A stretch of DNA of 64,000 nucleotides from the NCBI GenBank assembly GCA_020137815.1, contig CM035362.1, positions 274,605-338,604 on the forward strand, written 5' to 3'. This DNA is from Hormiphora californensis. Taxonomy: Eukaryota; Ctenophora; Tentaculata; Cydippida; Pleurobrachiidae. This document shows, piece by piece, positions 1 to 12,477 of this stretch (positions are counted from its first letter, which is position 1; each line of letters begins with the position of its first letter). The notes under the pieces were generated by a model. That model did not search any database. It was not told where the DNA came from and saw nothing but the letters and a program-made list of their open reading frames with translations. The translations under genes and the position numbers were made by a program.

Positions 1-2129
1 AAGCAGTACAGTCAGTTAACCCAGCGGCACGTACAGAAGCAGTCAGAACCCAGCGGCACCAGAAGATCAGCAGCCTGAGGACAGAGGTACGAACATCAGC
101 AGCCCGAAGAACTCCAAACCGTCAACAGAAAGACATAGAAAACCAGCTACCTGTTTTTGGGGAATCTAGTGATTTGAGCTAGCCTCAACTCCGAACAAAC
201 GCCACCGCTGGTGCCAATCACCGATTCAACAAAACGGGAACCGGCCGACGGAAGTTCTATGAAGAAGCTATATAAGGACAATCATTCGTGTGTTTTCAGA
301 AGGTTGGTAATTTTGAGTTACATTGGACAATGCAATGAACGGTTGAAGTTGAACAATGAAGTTTTGGCAACTATTGAGATGATTTTTTAGGAAAGAGGTT
401 TACACTATTCGCCTTGAGCAAATTTCTCAGCAGTTCAATCTTCAGCAGCTAAACTAACTTTGCTTCACGCTTAAACGTCTGTTATCTGCTTGTATGTTTA
501 TCAGTGAACTTGTATCATCCAGCTCGTATGTTGTGAGTTTGTTGGTATTCGCCAATCTTTGTAATTTATGTTATCAACCTGTATTGGATGTTTCAGCTGC
601 TTGTAAGTTTAGGTGTGTCCTAAGTAATTCTTTCAGTTCAGTAAGTGCTTGTGTCATACTGTCATGTCAAGGGAGTTCTGTTTTTTTGTCTTGAGTGTTA
701 TATCTGTTTCTGGTTTATTTGTAAACGTTATATAAGAAAGTAATATCTGTAGATTATTGATAAATTAAATCGAGTGAGAGAGAATTAAAGAGAGAAAGAG
801 AGGGAGAGAGTGAGAATATGAGAGATATGTAAATGTGAATAAGAGAGTGACAAAATAATATTCAGATTACCAGATAAGTACCGGTGGAGCAGTGAGAAAT
901 AGTTTTGAAATGTGAATAATTGAATATGAGAGCCCACCGAGTACGCTTGAGCCGTCAAGTTTAGAAAGGTGCGAGACGTCGTGAAGGTTCAAGTGGGCAA
1001 CCCGTTATCTAGTAGAATTGCCCCTACATAGATTACGGCTGTTATCAGAAAGTTCATTTGTGGCAAAGGATTGGTCCCCTCTACCACAAAACCAGGAATC
1101 AGTCTGACCAACTGTTTGAATGGCGAGTTTGATGATAACAACCTTGAACCATAGGAAATAGGAATGAGAGAGATGTGATTATGATATGATGTGAGTATGA
1201 TATGAGTTATCGATTAAATTTTTTGTTTAGTTGTCATAAGTATGTTTAGTTCCACTGTTTAGTTTTCCCAGATTATCCATAAGTTTTAAAGTAGGTCATA
1301 TGATTTTTCTGTTACATTTACTTTGTCCTAAGTAGTATTTGTCTGCATTTAATTAGTCTCAGATCGAGTAACATTGTAATGCCATGTAGTAGGTTGTCTA
1401 AAAGTTTTCTTAAAGTGTATCTGTTGCTGCAAATTCATTTAAAGCTGTTCTTTGATTCTATGACTTAAACTTTTAAGCTAGCTACTGCTAGTATGTAGTG
1501 ATATATATTTGCGAGTTTTTAATTTATTTTATTTGGGAGTAAAGGATTAAAAGATCATTGGAGAAGAGAGTGGATTGTGGGGTTAGATGAGTGTCAGATG
1601 AGTGTTATTTATTAGTATTCCAGTCACAGTGATTGCGAGCTGTCTGCAAGTTTCTATTCTGCACTACTCATTAAAACCCATGAACAACCTTGACCCTTGT
1701 TCTGAGAAGCAGCTATTGTTTCCAGACGTTTAGGACTCTTTACAGCTTAGAACCCCGCTTGGAACTGCACAGTTCTGGTGCAGTTCATTTACATCATAAA
1801 GGGAGCTTGCAAAACGTCTAGCTGCTTCAGATCCTTACTCGCTGCCTTGCTAACAATAGAACAGCACGCTTATTGGTTCACATCTAGGTTCAGCTGAGAT
1901 GATTGGTCACTAGGTTCTTATCACGTGATTAAGTTTTCTTGTATATTATAGAGGTTAGAGCCGAGGGAGATTCAGAGTCTAGGGAGAACTTCTCGATTCA
2001 GACAGCTTTGATATGTTTCAACATTATAGTTCTACAGCTTGAAAACTATAAAACTTTGTGTTTCAATTCTACTACCACTAGACGAGCAGCCTAGGCACAG
2101 CCACTAAACACCCGGCTGTGTGTCCTACA
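1..2129. other. intergenic sequence, no gene recognised
   Basis: AT-leaning sequence with no open frame that looks like protein and no coherent exon chain. A GA-rich patch lies at about 770-830. The part from about 1560 to 2127 has a TATA-like stretch near 1940 and ends in TACA just before an inverted repeat. It could be the 3' end of an old LTR-type element, but I found no second copy to prove that. Confidence 0.5.
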
Positions 2130-2233
2130 TTACTCCTTCATTTCCGTCACCTTTGAGTTGAGGCTTCAAAGACATTGAGGTATCCGTAAACTTTTCCGCC
2201 TTCAACTCAAAGGTGACGGAAATGAAGGAGTAA
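2130..2233. repeat. short inverted-repeat element (MITE-like)
   Basis: The two ends are inverted copies of each other. The arms begin TTACTCCTTCATTTCCGTCA and match for about 32 bases around a short spacer. A related arm, with about 30 bases of the same outer flank, recurs in the opposite orientation near 34600-34700, so this is an interspersed family whose full element is longer than the hairpin. Confidence 0.7.
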
Positions 2234-5200
2234 GTTCAAAATGGGCCACCTTTCTGGCGAACTAATTTCAATTAGTTTTTGCTCTAAATTTGTACTCTTT
2301 TTTTGGTCGTTTGAGGTCATTTATGACCTCAAACAACTAAGCTAATTGTCAACTAAAGTGTTCAAATTCAATTCAAATGTATCCTGGGTTGTAGGAAACT
2401 GATTTGACGAAACTTTCAAAATTCGACGTCGTTTTGACGTCGTGACGTCACACGTGACGTCACGACGACGTAAAAAATTATGACAGACTATTCAGCCAAT
2501 GAAGCACTAAACGTGTGAAAAGTTTTAAAGGCCATGGTAGTCAAGAACTGAAGTTATTGCACGAAATGTGAGTTTTTATGTGGATTTTCACATCAAATTT
2601 TTGAGTTCCGACGCGTTTTAAGGTCTGAAAATGACAAATTAGAAAAATTTGCTATATAGTATCTGAAAGTTCAGACAATTTGCCACTAACGATTTTGCGT
2701 CAAATCAGGAATTGGAAAATGTCTTGAGGGTGCTAGAGGCGTTTGAAAATATTTGGTCTGAGATTTTTCAATGACGTCACTTTGTGACGTCATTACGCCC
2801 GTCATAGTGGACATTTTCACTTGAAACCTTAACTAATGCATGCCCCGAACGATTTCCTAACGGATAAAACTTGGTTCAAGTCTCTAGCTAGTATGGTTCA
2901 GGCTACAAGTGTTACACAGTGAAGCGTCTATATCTATCTATATATATATATATATACCTATCGCCACACTGAATTTTCTGTTTTGGGGGTGGTGTCATAA
3001 CTTGTGACCGGAGTGAGCTAGCTACTTCAAATTTTTACCATCAGTAGAGGTCTATGGGAAGCTTCTAAATACCAAATTTCAGCCTCCTAGCTCATCTGGT
3101 TCCGGAGTTAGGAGGGGTCGAAAAGTGCCAAAATGAGCTAAAACTTCAAAATTGTTATATCTACGCTGTTGGCAAGCGGGCCCACTTTTTCGGGAAAAGT
3201 TTTTGGGGGGATGGGATGGGGCCACCTTTGCGCTTGCCAGCGCAGTGACCCAATAAATAACAGGAAATATGATTCACATCGATATTTGACTATAAAGACC
3301 CAATTTTATACTATACAACCGTATGTGCACGAATACAACCCATGCACACTGCAATAAACAGCAAAAACAAGGGTCACAAAAGTGGCTTGCGATCCTTAGT
3401 GGCTCAACCGTTTGGGCTGAAACTCCGGATATCAGTAGATAATTACCCAATGAATAACAGGAAATATGATTCATAGCGATTCATTCCGACTTAGCAACCC
3501 CTATTGTGTACTCTAGTGGTCCTGTATCCAGTTTCGTAATAAATCATATCTCTTGCCTTGTTCTCACTGTAAATAAAAGGAGGGTTAGAACATAACATAT
3601 CTTGGTCTGTTTTCATCTGGTCCTTTCCACAATGCGCTTGTCATCCTACATGACATGTATGATGTTGTGCATTCGGCCCGGTTCGGAGAGGGGGGAATCT
3701 CTTGTGAGACAACATTGAGCAATGAGCATGGTTCCATTTGAACTACTCAAACGGTAAAGAAGGTTTGAGCAAGGATCTCAACTATTTTATCATTAGTACC
3801 TTTTGTCCATGTCACGTTCTACTACGAGCTTTTTTTCTTCTTTTTCTTGACATCATTACCACGGCCAAACAATTATACACACTGACTAAAGACTGTGGCA
3901 TGTGTATTTAATCACTTGATATCTTATACGTTAGATGAATTGTTTTGTGCACAATTACACCAGTTGATCCCGTGCCCCCCCCCCCCCCCCCGGATATATT
4001 TTGATCCCGTTGTTATGGTAACCTGATAAGAAGTTTGACTGTCTTTTAGTGTGTACTATCACAGCTATCATAATGATGCTGTGTCATACATTAAATACTC
4101 TAGTGTGTACACACTACACTGTACAGTGTACACTGCACAGCTGGGTGTAGTACATAATGTAATATGTGAGCTGTGAGGGGATGCATGTGTCATGCTGCAC
4201 ATCCATCCGTTTCATATTACTCTCTTACTTTCATATATTCATTGTTACTGAATATAATAATCATACAGCATACTCTTGCATCTTATTGTTCCCCACCTTA
4301 CTTTGAAAAGAGAATCTGTGGTGTCTGGAACTTGCATAATTCGTGTAAGTTATAATACATTATTGTATACTGCGTGTGTAACTATACATTGTGTGTAACT
4401 ATACATTACTCGTTATTGTATACTGTATGTAACTACATTACTGTATACACGCTGTGTAGTGCTACAGTTATGTGACTGATTTGTTGTGGTATTCGTGGCG
4501 GACAAAGCCGTCTTTCTTGGGAGAAGAAAGAGAGACAGAATGAGAAAGATACTATTTCTCCTAGAGAGAGAAAGAGACTATTTCTCCTAGAGAGACAGAG
4601 AGAGAGGAGGAGTATTAGAAACACGTGCCTATGAACACATTAAATGTTACACGCTCTGTCTGCACTTGCATGTACACGTGAATAAAAACAAAGAAATATG
4701 AGACACATGAGGCTAATGTAAAAGAGTGTTAGAGGACATGCATGTTATCTAAATCTGCTGCAACTGTCACTGGTACTATAATACTGACTGGTACAGCTAT
4801 ACTGACTGGTACTATACTTTACTACTGACTGGTACTAAACTGATTGGTACTAAACTGACTGGTACTAATGGTGGTTCTAACTTGACTTGCTCAAACTGTC
4901 TTTCTCTGAACTGCATTCCACCAAATCCTTACTACACATTAACTTTTACACACTTTCAGTCGTCATGATACAAGTCGCTTCTAACCATCACCCGTCATCT
5001 TTTTTTATGTATTGTGTCACCCTATTTGTGTAGAGTATCCTCCCCTTTTCCTCCTTCCTCCCTCTCTCACTTCTCAGCACTAAAAATAGTGAGTCCTCTC
5101 CGGCAGCAGTAGTTTTTCTCACCTGCTCCCACCTCTTCTTCCCTGTGTGTTTTCCCGCGCGCCATTAACCACACCGGTGTCAGTTTGAGGCTCCCTATGG

Positions 5201-5269
5201 TGAAAGTACACTTGTTATGGCGCGCCGCGAGACGCGCCGCGCACCCGTGTGTATGTTTTCAGTAGTTGA
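2234..5269. other. intergenic sequence upstream of the UBAP2L-like gene
   Basis: No gene seen. It contains a cluster of GACGTC-type palindromes at about 2424-2475, a TA run at 2938-2956, and a direct repeat of about 27 bases (around AACAGGAAATATGATTCA) at 3255-3283 and 3455-3481. A C-tract lies near 3976-3992. The last 120 bases are CpG-rich (GCGCGCC motifs at about 5155-5245) and are the best candidate for promoter or 5' UTR of the next gene. A possible 3' splice site ends at 5262, so an upstream non-coding exon is likely. Confidence 0.5.
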
Positions 5270-8200
5270 ATGTCGTCCAAAAAACAGTCTTATCTGTCCG
5301 ACTATGTCTTAAAACCCAACATTCCCACAGGTAACTCAGAACAATGGGAGGTCACAAAGAAACGTTCACGTCCTGAAAAGAAGCAGCAACAAAACACAGA
5401 CAGTGACACGAAACGTTCCGGTCGGAGTAGTGAAAGAGGTGAGAGGAATAGTAACGTTAAAATACTTGTACTACATATTGTACTACTATAATTATTGTAC
5501 CAGTTTAATTTGTCGGCTGTTTCCAAAGTGACAGCTCTTGTCAGCCGGCTTGTAAACCTCACTACCCTCTCAGGTCGAGCACCTAAATCAGATGGGGACC
5601 AGGATCGGGGCAGGAGTTCCAGGGGAGGATCACGAGGGGGAGGTTCAGTTCGGGGTACCTCGAGAGGTGGAGCTGGAGGGGCTACAAGGGGTACCGCAAC
5701 CAGAGGGAGGGGCGGCAAACGGCAATTACCACCAAGAATGGACAGGTAAGGGAGAGATAGAGATGAATAGGTGTTTCCATTACTCTTTTTTTAAATAACT
5801 ACCCCGTATATAATATCTGAATTATCTGACATCGTATTTAAATCCTTTCACTCCTATCTAATATCTATTTCACTCCCCTAACCAGGCAGCGTAACGACAG
5901 ATCTGATTCTGGATCATGGGAACCCAGGGGAGACAGTTCAGCATCTCGTGGTAGCCGGGGTGGAGGAGGCAGGGTTAACGGGTCCTACAGACATCACCAG
6001 AGGGGCGCCAAACGGCCCTCAGATAATAATGAGTAAGTTGTGGTGCTGCTAGGGTGAGAGTGATGTTGCTAGGGTGAGAGTATGATGTTGCTAGGGTGAG
6101 AGTGGTGTTGCTATGGTGACCTAGTGGTGTCACTGTGGAGTATCAGGACACCAACTAATCCTCTCCTATCCAGGTGGTCAACTACAGCTAGTGATGAGTG
6201 GGGTGGAGAATGGGCAGGTAACACAGATAACACCACACCAGCATCTGGTGGGGACTGGGGTGCAGATGGTAGCGGATGGGGCGACAACACCACCACCACT
6301 ACCACTACTGCTCCTTCATCAAACCAGACATCCCAGCAGGAAGCAGCTCCCCCACCTCCTCAGGAACCCGTTAACCCTTGGATGGAGAAGAAGGTGAGTG
6401 ATTGGTATCTTGTGGATTTCCAAATATTTTCAGACTAAACTAAACCAATAAACCATCTTGTCTTCAGTGAACTAGTTATAACACCCCCCCCCCCATCTTG
6501 TCTCCAGTGAACTAGTTATAATGCCCCCCCCCCCCTCTCCAGGAGACGATAGCAGAGACAGTAGCGAGGGCAGTATCACCAGTAGTAGCACCTGTAGTGG
6601 TTGCAGCCCCGCCTCCCTCCAGTAACCCGTGGAGTAACTCAGATGGGGAGCACAAGCGACCAGCATACACCCAGGCCTTCCCGAATAATCCACTGTCCTC
6701 TCTCCTAACATCAACATCATCGTCTTCATTTGGTTTCCCATTCTCTCAGCAGTCATCAAGTGAGTATAGCTGTAGCCAGTGAGGGTTTTAACGATCTTGC
6801 TATCTACTTTTTGGAAACATTAAAATCATTCAGTGAGTCATAATCCTGTTCACAGTCTTGACAGTTATAGCCATAAAAACCGTTTTGTTAACCCCCTCTC
6901 CCCCAGATAGTAACCCCTCCCCTCACTCAGATGTTGTTAGTTCGGATCAGCGGCATGAGCAGGCTCCCAGTAGTGATGTTGTATCCAGTACGTTTAGCAT
7001 GGACCCACCTAGTAGTGGAGGTGGTGGTGGTGGCTTGTTAGCAGGGTCCCTAGCTGGAAGAAAGATATCTGTCGAACAACTGTTCAAGGTAAGACATATC
7101 ATGAGAATATACTCGGGTCGGAGGCGCATGTCACCTAAATGGATTCATCTCTATTTTGCCTGTTCCCGGTGTTTGTGTTTTATAACCCTTCACTGCTCTT
7201 TCCTTACCATCACCCCCCCCCCCCCCTGTTCAGATGCACACGACGGACAAGTCAGCAGGACTATCAGAACCAACAATTGGGGAGGAACATCATCTTCATC
7301 ACCAGATGCCTGCCTCCCCTCCTAACTCATCAACATCTAGTACCAACAGGTATTATTATACAACACACCCCTCCTCCTGACTTCTCTCCTGGTCAAAACC
7401 CCCTGGCCCCTCCCCTCCTGGTAACATGTTAGTTAACGTTTTTGTGAAATCTGCGGCTAGCTGGGACTTGTCATCCAGGAATGTAGTTACAGAGTCTTGA
7501 TCTGAGTGCTATTTTATTGGGTCAGAGGTGATCAGACATCGGCTGACCAGTTAACTAGGTCACGAAGAACAAGTTCCTCAATTTATCATCTCCCTCAGTA
7601 CAAATCTCTACTACCCCCCCCCCCCTAAATCTCAAATCTCTACTACCCCCCCCCTCTACATCTCAAATCTCCTACTACCTCCCTCCCTCTATACCTCAGT
7701 ACAAATCTCCCATCCCCCCCCCCTCTAAATCTCAAACCTCCTACTTCCTCCCCCCCCCCCCCCCCCTCGCAGTACAAATCTCTACTACCCCCCCCCCCTA
7801 TTACAAATCTCCTACTACCCACCCCCTCGCAGTACGAAGAAGAGCAGCAAGAGAAGTCAGCCCAGGACGATACCCTCAGAACCTGTCCAGATGCCTGGTA
7901 CTACCATGGAGAGTCTGGATGTTCAGTTTGGTTCTATCTTCCTAGACACCACCGATGTGAGTACTAACAATACCATATATGGTCATATCACGGTATAAAC
8001 AACACCGTATATAATGGTTGCAGTTTGTAAAGTACCACTGATGTGAGTAACTGCACGCTTTCATCCCCGCACCTTATCAATGTTCTGACTTCCTTTATCG
8101 GGGCGCTGTGAGAGAGGTTAAATAAGGGGGGGGGGGGCGTCACCTTTTTTTTGCCCATTGCCCATAATCCCAGCAAATTTTGGTTTTGCCCATATGGGCA

Positions 8201-8582
8201 AAATGGGCAAAATGACATATTCAGTGTTATATGTCGTTTTTTCAACTCTATACCTTGATTTCATCTCTTAAAAACTCGGTCAGAATGGTCTTTGGTGTCT
8301 AATTAGAAGTCAAATTGTTTTTAGTGGTCAAATCCTAAATTTAGGATTTGTTAGGTTTTTTAGGTTTTTTGGGGTTTAGAAACGTCCTAGAACAAAATAA
8401 ATACAAGCATCTTCATCAGCGTGAAATTCTGCTTCGATTATAGTGGCTATAAACCTATCTATGATGTAAGGTGCGGGAGTTATTTTTTTTGCCCATTTTG
8501 CCCAAAGTCCCACGATTTTTGAAAAAACAGTTGTTTCCATATGGACAAATATGGGCAAACATGGGCAAAAAAAAAGGTGACG

Positions 8583-8613
<31 letters not shown>

Positions 8614-11600
8614 TTAAATACAATCCCCATGAGAGGAAGGTGGTTTAAACTCTGAAACTAATCCCTTCCTCTCTTATACAGGATGAATTGTTATCGGAAG
8701 CCAAGGCAGTTGCCTCAGGGGGTACACCTGCACCCAAGACAGATGCAGCTACCTCAACTACCCCTGGTGTATCTGGTGGTGGTGGAGGGATGGTGACAGA
8801 GAAACCTGCTGATCAAATACCTGGCATTCACAAGGTAAATGTATATTCCTCATTCCAGGAACCGACCGAATCAGGAAATACTGGTCTGATATTGTCTGAT
8901 AACCAGTCACGTGACCTAAATAACTAGTTCTGATTGGTTGTTTACTTGTTTCGGTCGGTTCCTGCCTCATTCACTTCGATCTAGTGTGTAGTGTGCACTA
9001 GAGAACTAACACTGTATCCTATTTTGGAGAACCTACCGCTTCAATAAACCATGAATCATGATTTCAATATCTCTATTATACCCAACTGATCCCCATCCCT
9101 GATAACTGATCCCCCTCCCTGATAACTAATCCCACTCCCTCAGATCTCATCTGATCCTGTTGCCCCTGTGATTGATCAGTCTCCAGTACGGTCCCTCCTA
9201 CAGCAACCCAGTACCTCTGACACGGCCTCATCACCCTACCACGGTGGCTCCCTGGGTCTACAGAGCCAGACAACCTCCCAGACCACCTCCTCCTCATCAT
9301 CTGCAGCTCCCCCTAACCTTCCTCCCCCCAACATGGATAATATCAGGTACATGACAAACATAATCTGTCAAACTTGTTACTAGGGGGGCTGTTACTAAGT
9401 AACGGCGGCGCGGGGGGTGTCGCCCCTCCCTCCCCCTAAATAACTACATCTACCTGACCTCACGGAGTGTCTGGATCTTGGTCCCTCTGATCCTCTATAT
9501 TTTCAGGACTGCTAACAATTTGATAACAAGTAGGACAATGTCTGGAGAACAACAACCTCCTCAGCAACATCAACACCATCAGCAACCACAACATCAGCAA
9601 CACCAACAGCATCAGCATAGTTCGCAGTTCTCCGGTGGTCTGCAGCAGCAGCAATCGCAGGTATGGAGTGTGACCTTATAAGGAGATACATACTTCCATA
9701 TATGGTGATATAGACCTCTGACCAGTACTAATCCCTCTTTCCTCAGCAATCGCAGCAGCAACAGCAACAGCAGCCTAAGAAGAATCTGCCGCCTGGTGTT
9801 TACCCTACTAATAATTCTAGTAGAGCGATGTATTATGGGGGAGGGTCTGACCATCAAACTTCACAGGTAAACTACATGTTCTGAGTTCTCTCAATCGTTA
9901 ATGTAACGACTAACGATCTCTCCATGTTCTGAGCTCTCTATAGTTAATGTAACGATCTCTCCATGTTCTCTCCATAGTTAATGTAACGATCTCTCCATGT
10001 TCTCTCTCTATAGTTAATGTAACGATCTCTCCATGTTCTCTCTCTATAGTTAATGTAACGATCTCTCCATGTTCTCTCTCTATAGTTAATGTAACGATCT
10101 CTCCATGTTCTCTCTCTATAGTTAATTGTTAATTTGTATTGTTGTTTTGTGTGTAACATCCTTTTATGGTGATGATTTTATGAATAAATTCATCTCTAAC
10201 GTCCTACCTTCCTGCAGCAGCAAAGTCAGCAGCAACAGCACAGCTCTATGGGTTATGATAACATGTCCCGGTATTACACTCAATCAAATTCATTCGAGAT
10301 GCGACAGGTAAATAGCATGGTAACCATGGTACCCAACACCGTTACTATGGTAAATGACACTGTTACTATGGTAACTGACACCATTACTATGGTAACTGAC
10401 ACCGTTTCTATGATAAACAACACCGTTACTATGTTAACTAACACCGTTACTATGGTAACCAACACCGTTACTGTGGTAACTAACACCGTCACTGTGGTAG
10501 CTAACACCGCTCTATTCCACAGCAGATGCAGCCAGCAGGTCACGAGTCTGCGTTCAGTAGTGTCAGTAACGATAAACAGCAACAACAACAGCAACAGCAA
10601 CACTACAGGGGAACAAGTGAATTGGGAAACAGCACCCACCAACCCCTACACGGTACGTTTGAGAGATTTCATAATGAATCATATCGCTTATCTAGCATCT
10701 ATCATTCTCTCGCTCTCATTGTTCTAAACTCCAACCCAATGATTTATGTTTTTCCTAATCCCAATTTAACTCAGTAGGTGCAGGATTAAATTCGGGTATT
10801 TCTTCCACTAACGCGGCTACAGGGCTCAACACGGCGGGTTACCATGCACCTCTCCTTGGCTACACATACCCTCACCCTCTACAGGTTAGCTAGATCGTTC
10901 TTGTTGGGCCTAGGTTTAGATGGTTACTATGACAGACTAAAACACTTTACTTTCTGTTATTAGTTTTTCCAGTTTCTACTATTTAATACCTCCTTCCCCG
11001 CTAAAATATAACCAGTTACTTGGTGTACTTACTACAATAATCTGTCTCTGTAGAAGTTCATTGTATTTCAGGCATATCCAAACAACGCAGTGTATGCTAA
11101 CTACTACACTCCCTTCAACCACGCTGCCATCAACTTCGCTCAGCAACAGAAACCCTCCATGTGAGTTGTTCAGCCACCACTCCCCCCCCCCCCACTTTTG
11201 TAAGGGGGCTTTTATTTCTTGTGTAGCTCATAATGTTTAGACTCGCTATCGCCTAACCCGATATCTCTCCCCCACAGTCCTAATTACCCCACTAACCCTA
11301 TACCCCCCCCCCACAGTCCTAGTTACCCGGGAGGTAACGCTTTCAGTGGAACCCACGCTGACACATCTTCTCCCTTTGCCGCACAGTATGAGGAATACCC
11401 CAAGGACCTGTACGGTAAGTTCCTTTAGTAATTAGTAATTAGTAGTTAGTACCCCAAGGACCTGTACGGTAAGTTCCTTTACAATTAGTAATTAGTAGTT
11501 AGTACCCCAAGGACCTGTACGGTAAGTTCCTTTACAATCAGTACCCCAAGGATCTGTACGCTGTATGGAAAGTTTTGTAAATACCTGGCTCTACAAAGAG

Positions 11601-12477
11601 TCAACAATGTAACATCCTTCTCTTGCCCAAATCCAAATTTAACCCCCACCCTCTCTCCCACCCCTCCCCCAAATTAACCCCCACCCTCCCCCCAGGTGGT
11701 GGTGGTGGTGGAGCAAAGCACCCCACAACCTCCAGCAGCGACTACAACAAGTTAACCCCCACCCTCCCTCCCACCCCTCCCCCAAATTTAACCCCTGACC
11801 CCTCCCCCAAATGTAACCCCCACCCGCCCCCTAGGTGGTGGTGGTGGTGGAGCAAAGCACCCCACAACCTCCAGCAGCGACTACAACAAGTTAACCCCCA
11901 CCCTCTCTCTCACCCCTCCCCCAAATGTAACCCCCGCCCCTCCCCCAGTTTAACCCCCACCCTCCCCCCAGGTGGTGGTGGTGGTGGAGCAAAGCACCCC
12001 ACAACCTCCAGCAGCGACTACAACAAGTTAATGGGAGGTGCAGGAGGTGCCGGGGGATCTGATAAGGGTGGAGCGGCAGGTGGGGCGGGAGGTGCTGGTG
12101 GCATGTTTAATATGGCTGGGTACATGTTCCCCAATTACATGACAAACTTTCAACAGGTAATTAATTAATTAATTAATTAACTTCCAAAATGTAACTTCCA
12201 ATTGGTAACTGATTATTGAGAGAGTTAACGGCTGCACAGTTTTAGTGAACTCGGGACTTGCCACCCATAAATGTATTGCTCATGTGCTAACTTCCCTCAT
12301 CTCATTTACTCAGTACCTACTCAGTAACCACTAACCCCCCTCCTCATCTCCCCCCAGGGCCAGGCAGCACAGCCAATGATGCAGCAAAGTTCCCTACAGC
12401 AGAGAGGAATGGATCCTGGCTCCAGGAGTTCCACCGGTTCCCTGGGGGCTCCCAAACACTACTGGTCACAACGATAG
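5270..12477 (+). CDS. UBAP2L/Lingerer-like RGG-rich protein, 19 exons, 945 aa
   Basis: Coding exons: 5270-5438, 5574-5745, 5886-6032, 6174-6393, 6543-6759, 6907-7088, 7234-7349, 7833-7956, 8682-8834, 9144-9346, 9507-9660, 9747-9866, 10218-10307, 10523-10652, 10775-10884, 11072-11160, 11278-11414, 11972-12156, 12358-12477. The frame stays open throughout and ends in TAG. Family marks: an SEQWEVTKKRSR segment like the post-UBA WEM.GKKK of human UBAP2L; an RGG/GGR block (residues 60-150); tryptophan-rich WGGEW/GGDWG; the diagnostic MPGTTMESLDVQFGSIF block (428-444); NLPPGVYP (632 on); Gln-rich tracts; a Tyr/Asn/Gly-rich tail. In animals this family binds RNA and promotes stress granules. No UBA domain is visible: TGA lies directly before the ATG, which fixes this start in the exon. 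Alternative in-frame acceptors exist at exons 15, 17 and 18. Identification is by remembered family similarity. Confidence 0.86.
7590..7832 (+). repeat. repeated acceptor-like units at the 3' end of UBAP2L-like intron 7
   Basis: The real acceptor is CCTCGCAG before TACGAA at 7833. Upstream in the intron the unit 'CTC(GC)AGTACAAATCTC' followed by a C-run appears about three more times (near 7597, 7697 and 7770), each carrying an AG and the first exon bases TAC(A/G)AA. Confidence 0.7.
8125..8612. mobile_element. non-autonomous hAT-type element in intron 8 of the UBAP2L-like gene
   Basis: A 488-bp element bounded by an exact 8-bp duplication GTTAAATA (8117-8124 and 8613-8620), the TSD length typical of hAT transposons. 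The inverted ends read AGGGG...CGTCACC then a T-run and GCCCAT; the right end is the reverse complement, with about 30 C. No transposase is encoded. It sits in an intron, so splicing need not be disturbed. Its terminal homopolymers are unusually long. Confidence 0.8.
9905..10125 (+). repeat. tandem repeat in intron 12 of the UBAP2L-like gene
   Basis: About five copies of a 35-37-bp unit containing AGTTAATGTAACGATCTC, CATGTTC and a CT run. It is intronic and has no coding meaning. Confidence 0.8.
10312..10510 (+). repeat. 24-bp tandem repeat in intron 13 of the UBAP2L-like gene
   Basis: About eight copies of a 24-bp unit of the form ATGGTAACNRACACCGTTACT. The unit is partly self-complementary (GGTAAC and GTTAC), so the transcript can fold. 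It starts a few bases after the donor at 10308. Confidence 0.85.
11396..11560 (+). repeat. triplicated exon-end plus donor site, UBAP2L-like exon 17
   Basis: The last 19 bases of exon 17 (TACCCCAAGGACCTGTACG) followed by GTAAGTTCCTTTA occur at 11396, 11450 and 11503. A fourth, decayed copy at 11542 has lost the GT. Use of the second or third donor would include an in-frame TAG, so only the first donor gives the full protein. Confidence 0.85.
11640..12030 (+). repeat. triplicated acceptor plus exon start, UBAP2L-like exon 18
   Basis: A unit of about 138 bp, made of a C-rich tract, an AG and about 58 bases of exon 18 (GGTGGTGGTGG...AACAAG), occurs three times with exon starts at 11696, 11835 and 11972. 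Only the third copy continues into unique exon 18 sequence. Entering at the first copy keeps the frame open to the real exon (276 bases, 92 codons extra); the second copy is out of frame by one base step. Confidence 0.85.

Noticed and set aside
1560-2127. Possible solo or 3' LTR ending in TACA
   Set aside because: A TATA-like stretch is visible but no paired LTR, primer site or TSD; not supported enough to list as an element.
9944-10159. Repeat protein RERTWRDRYINY on the minus strand
   Set aside because: Product of the intron 12 tandem repeat of the UBAP2L-like gene.
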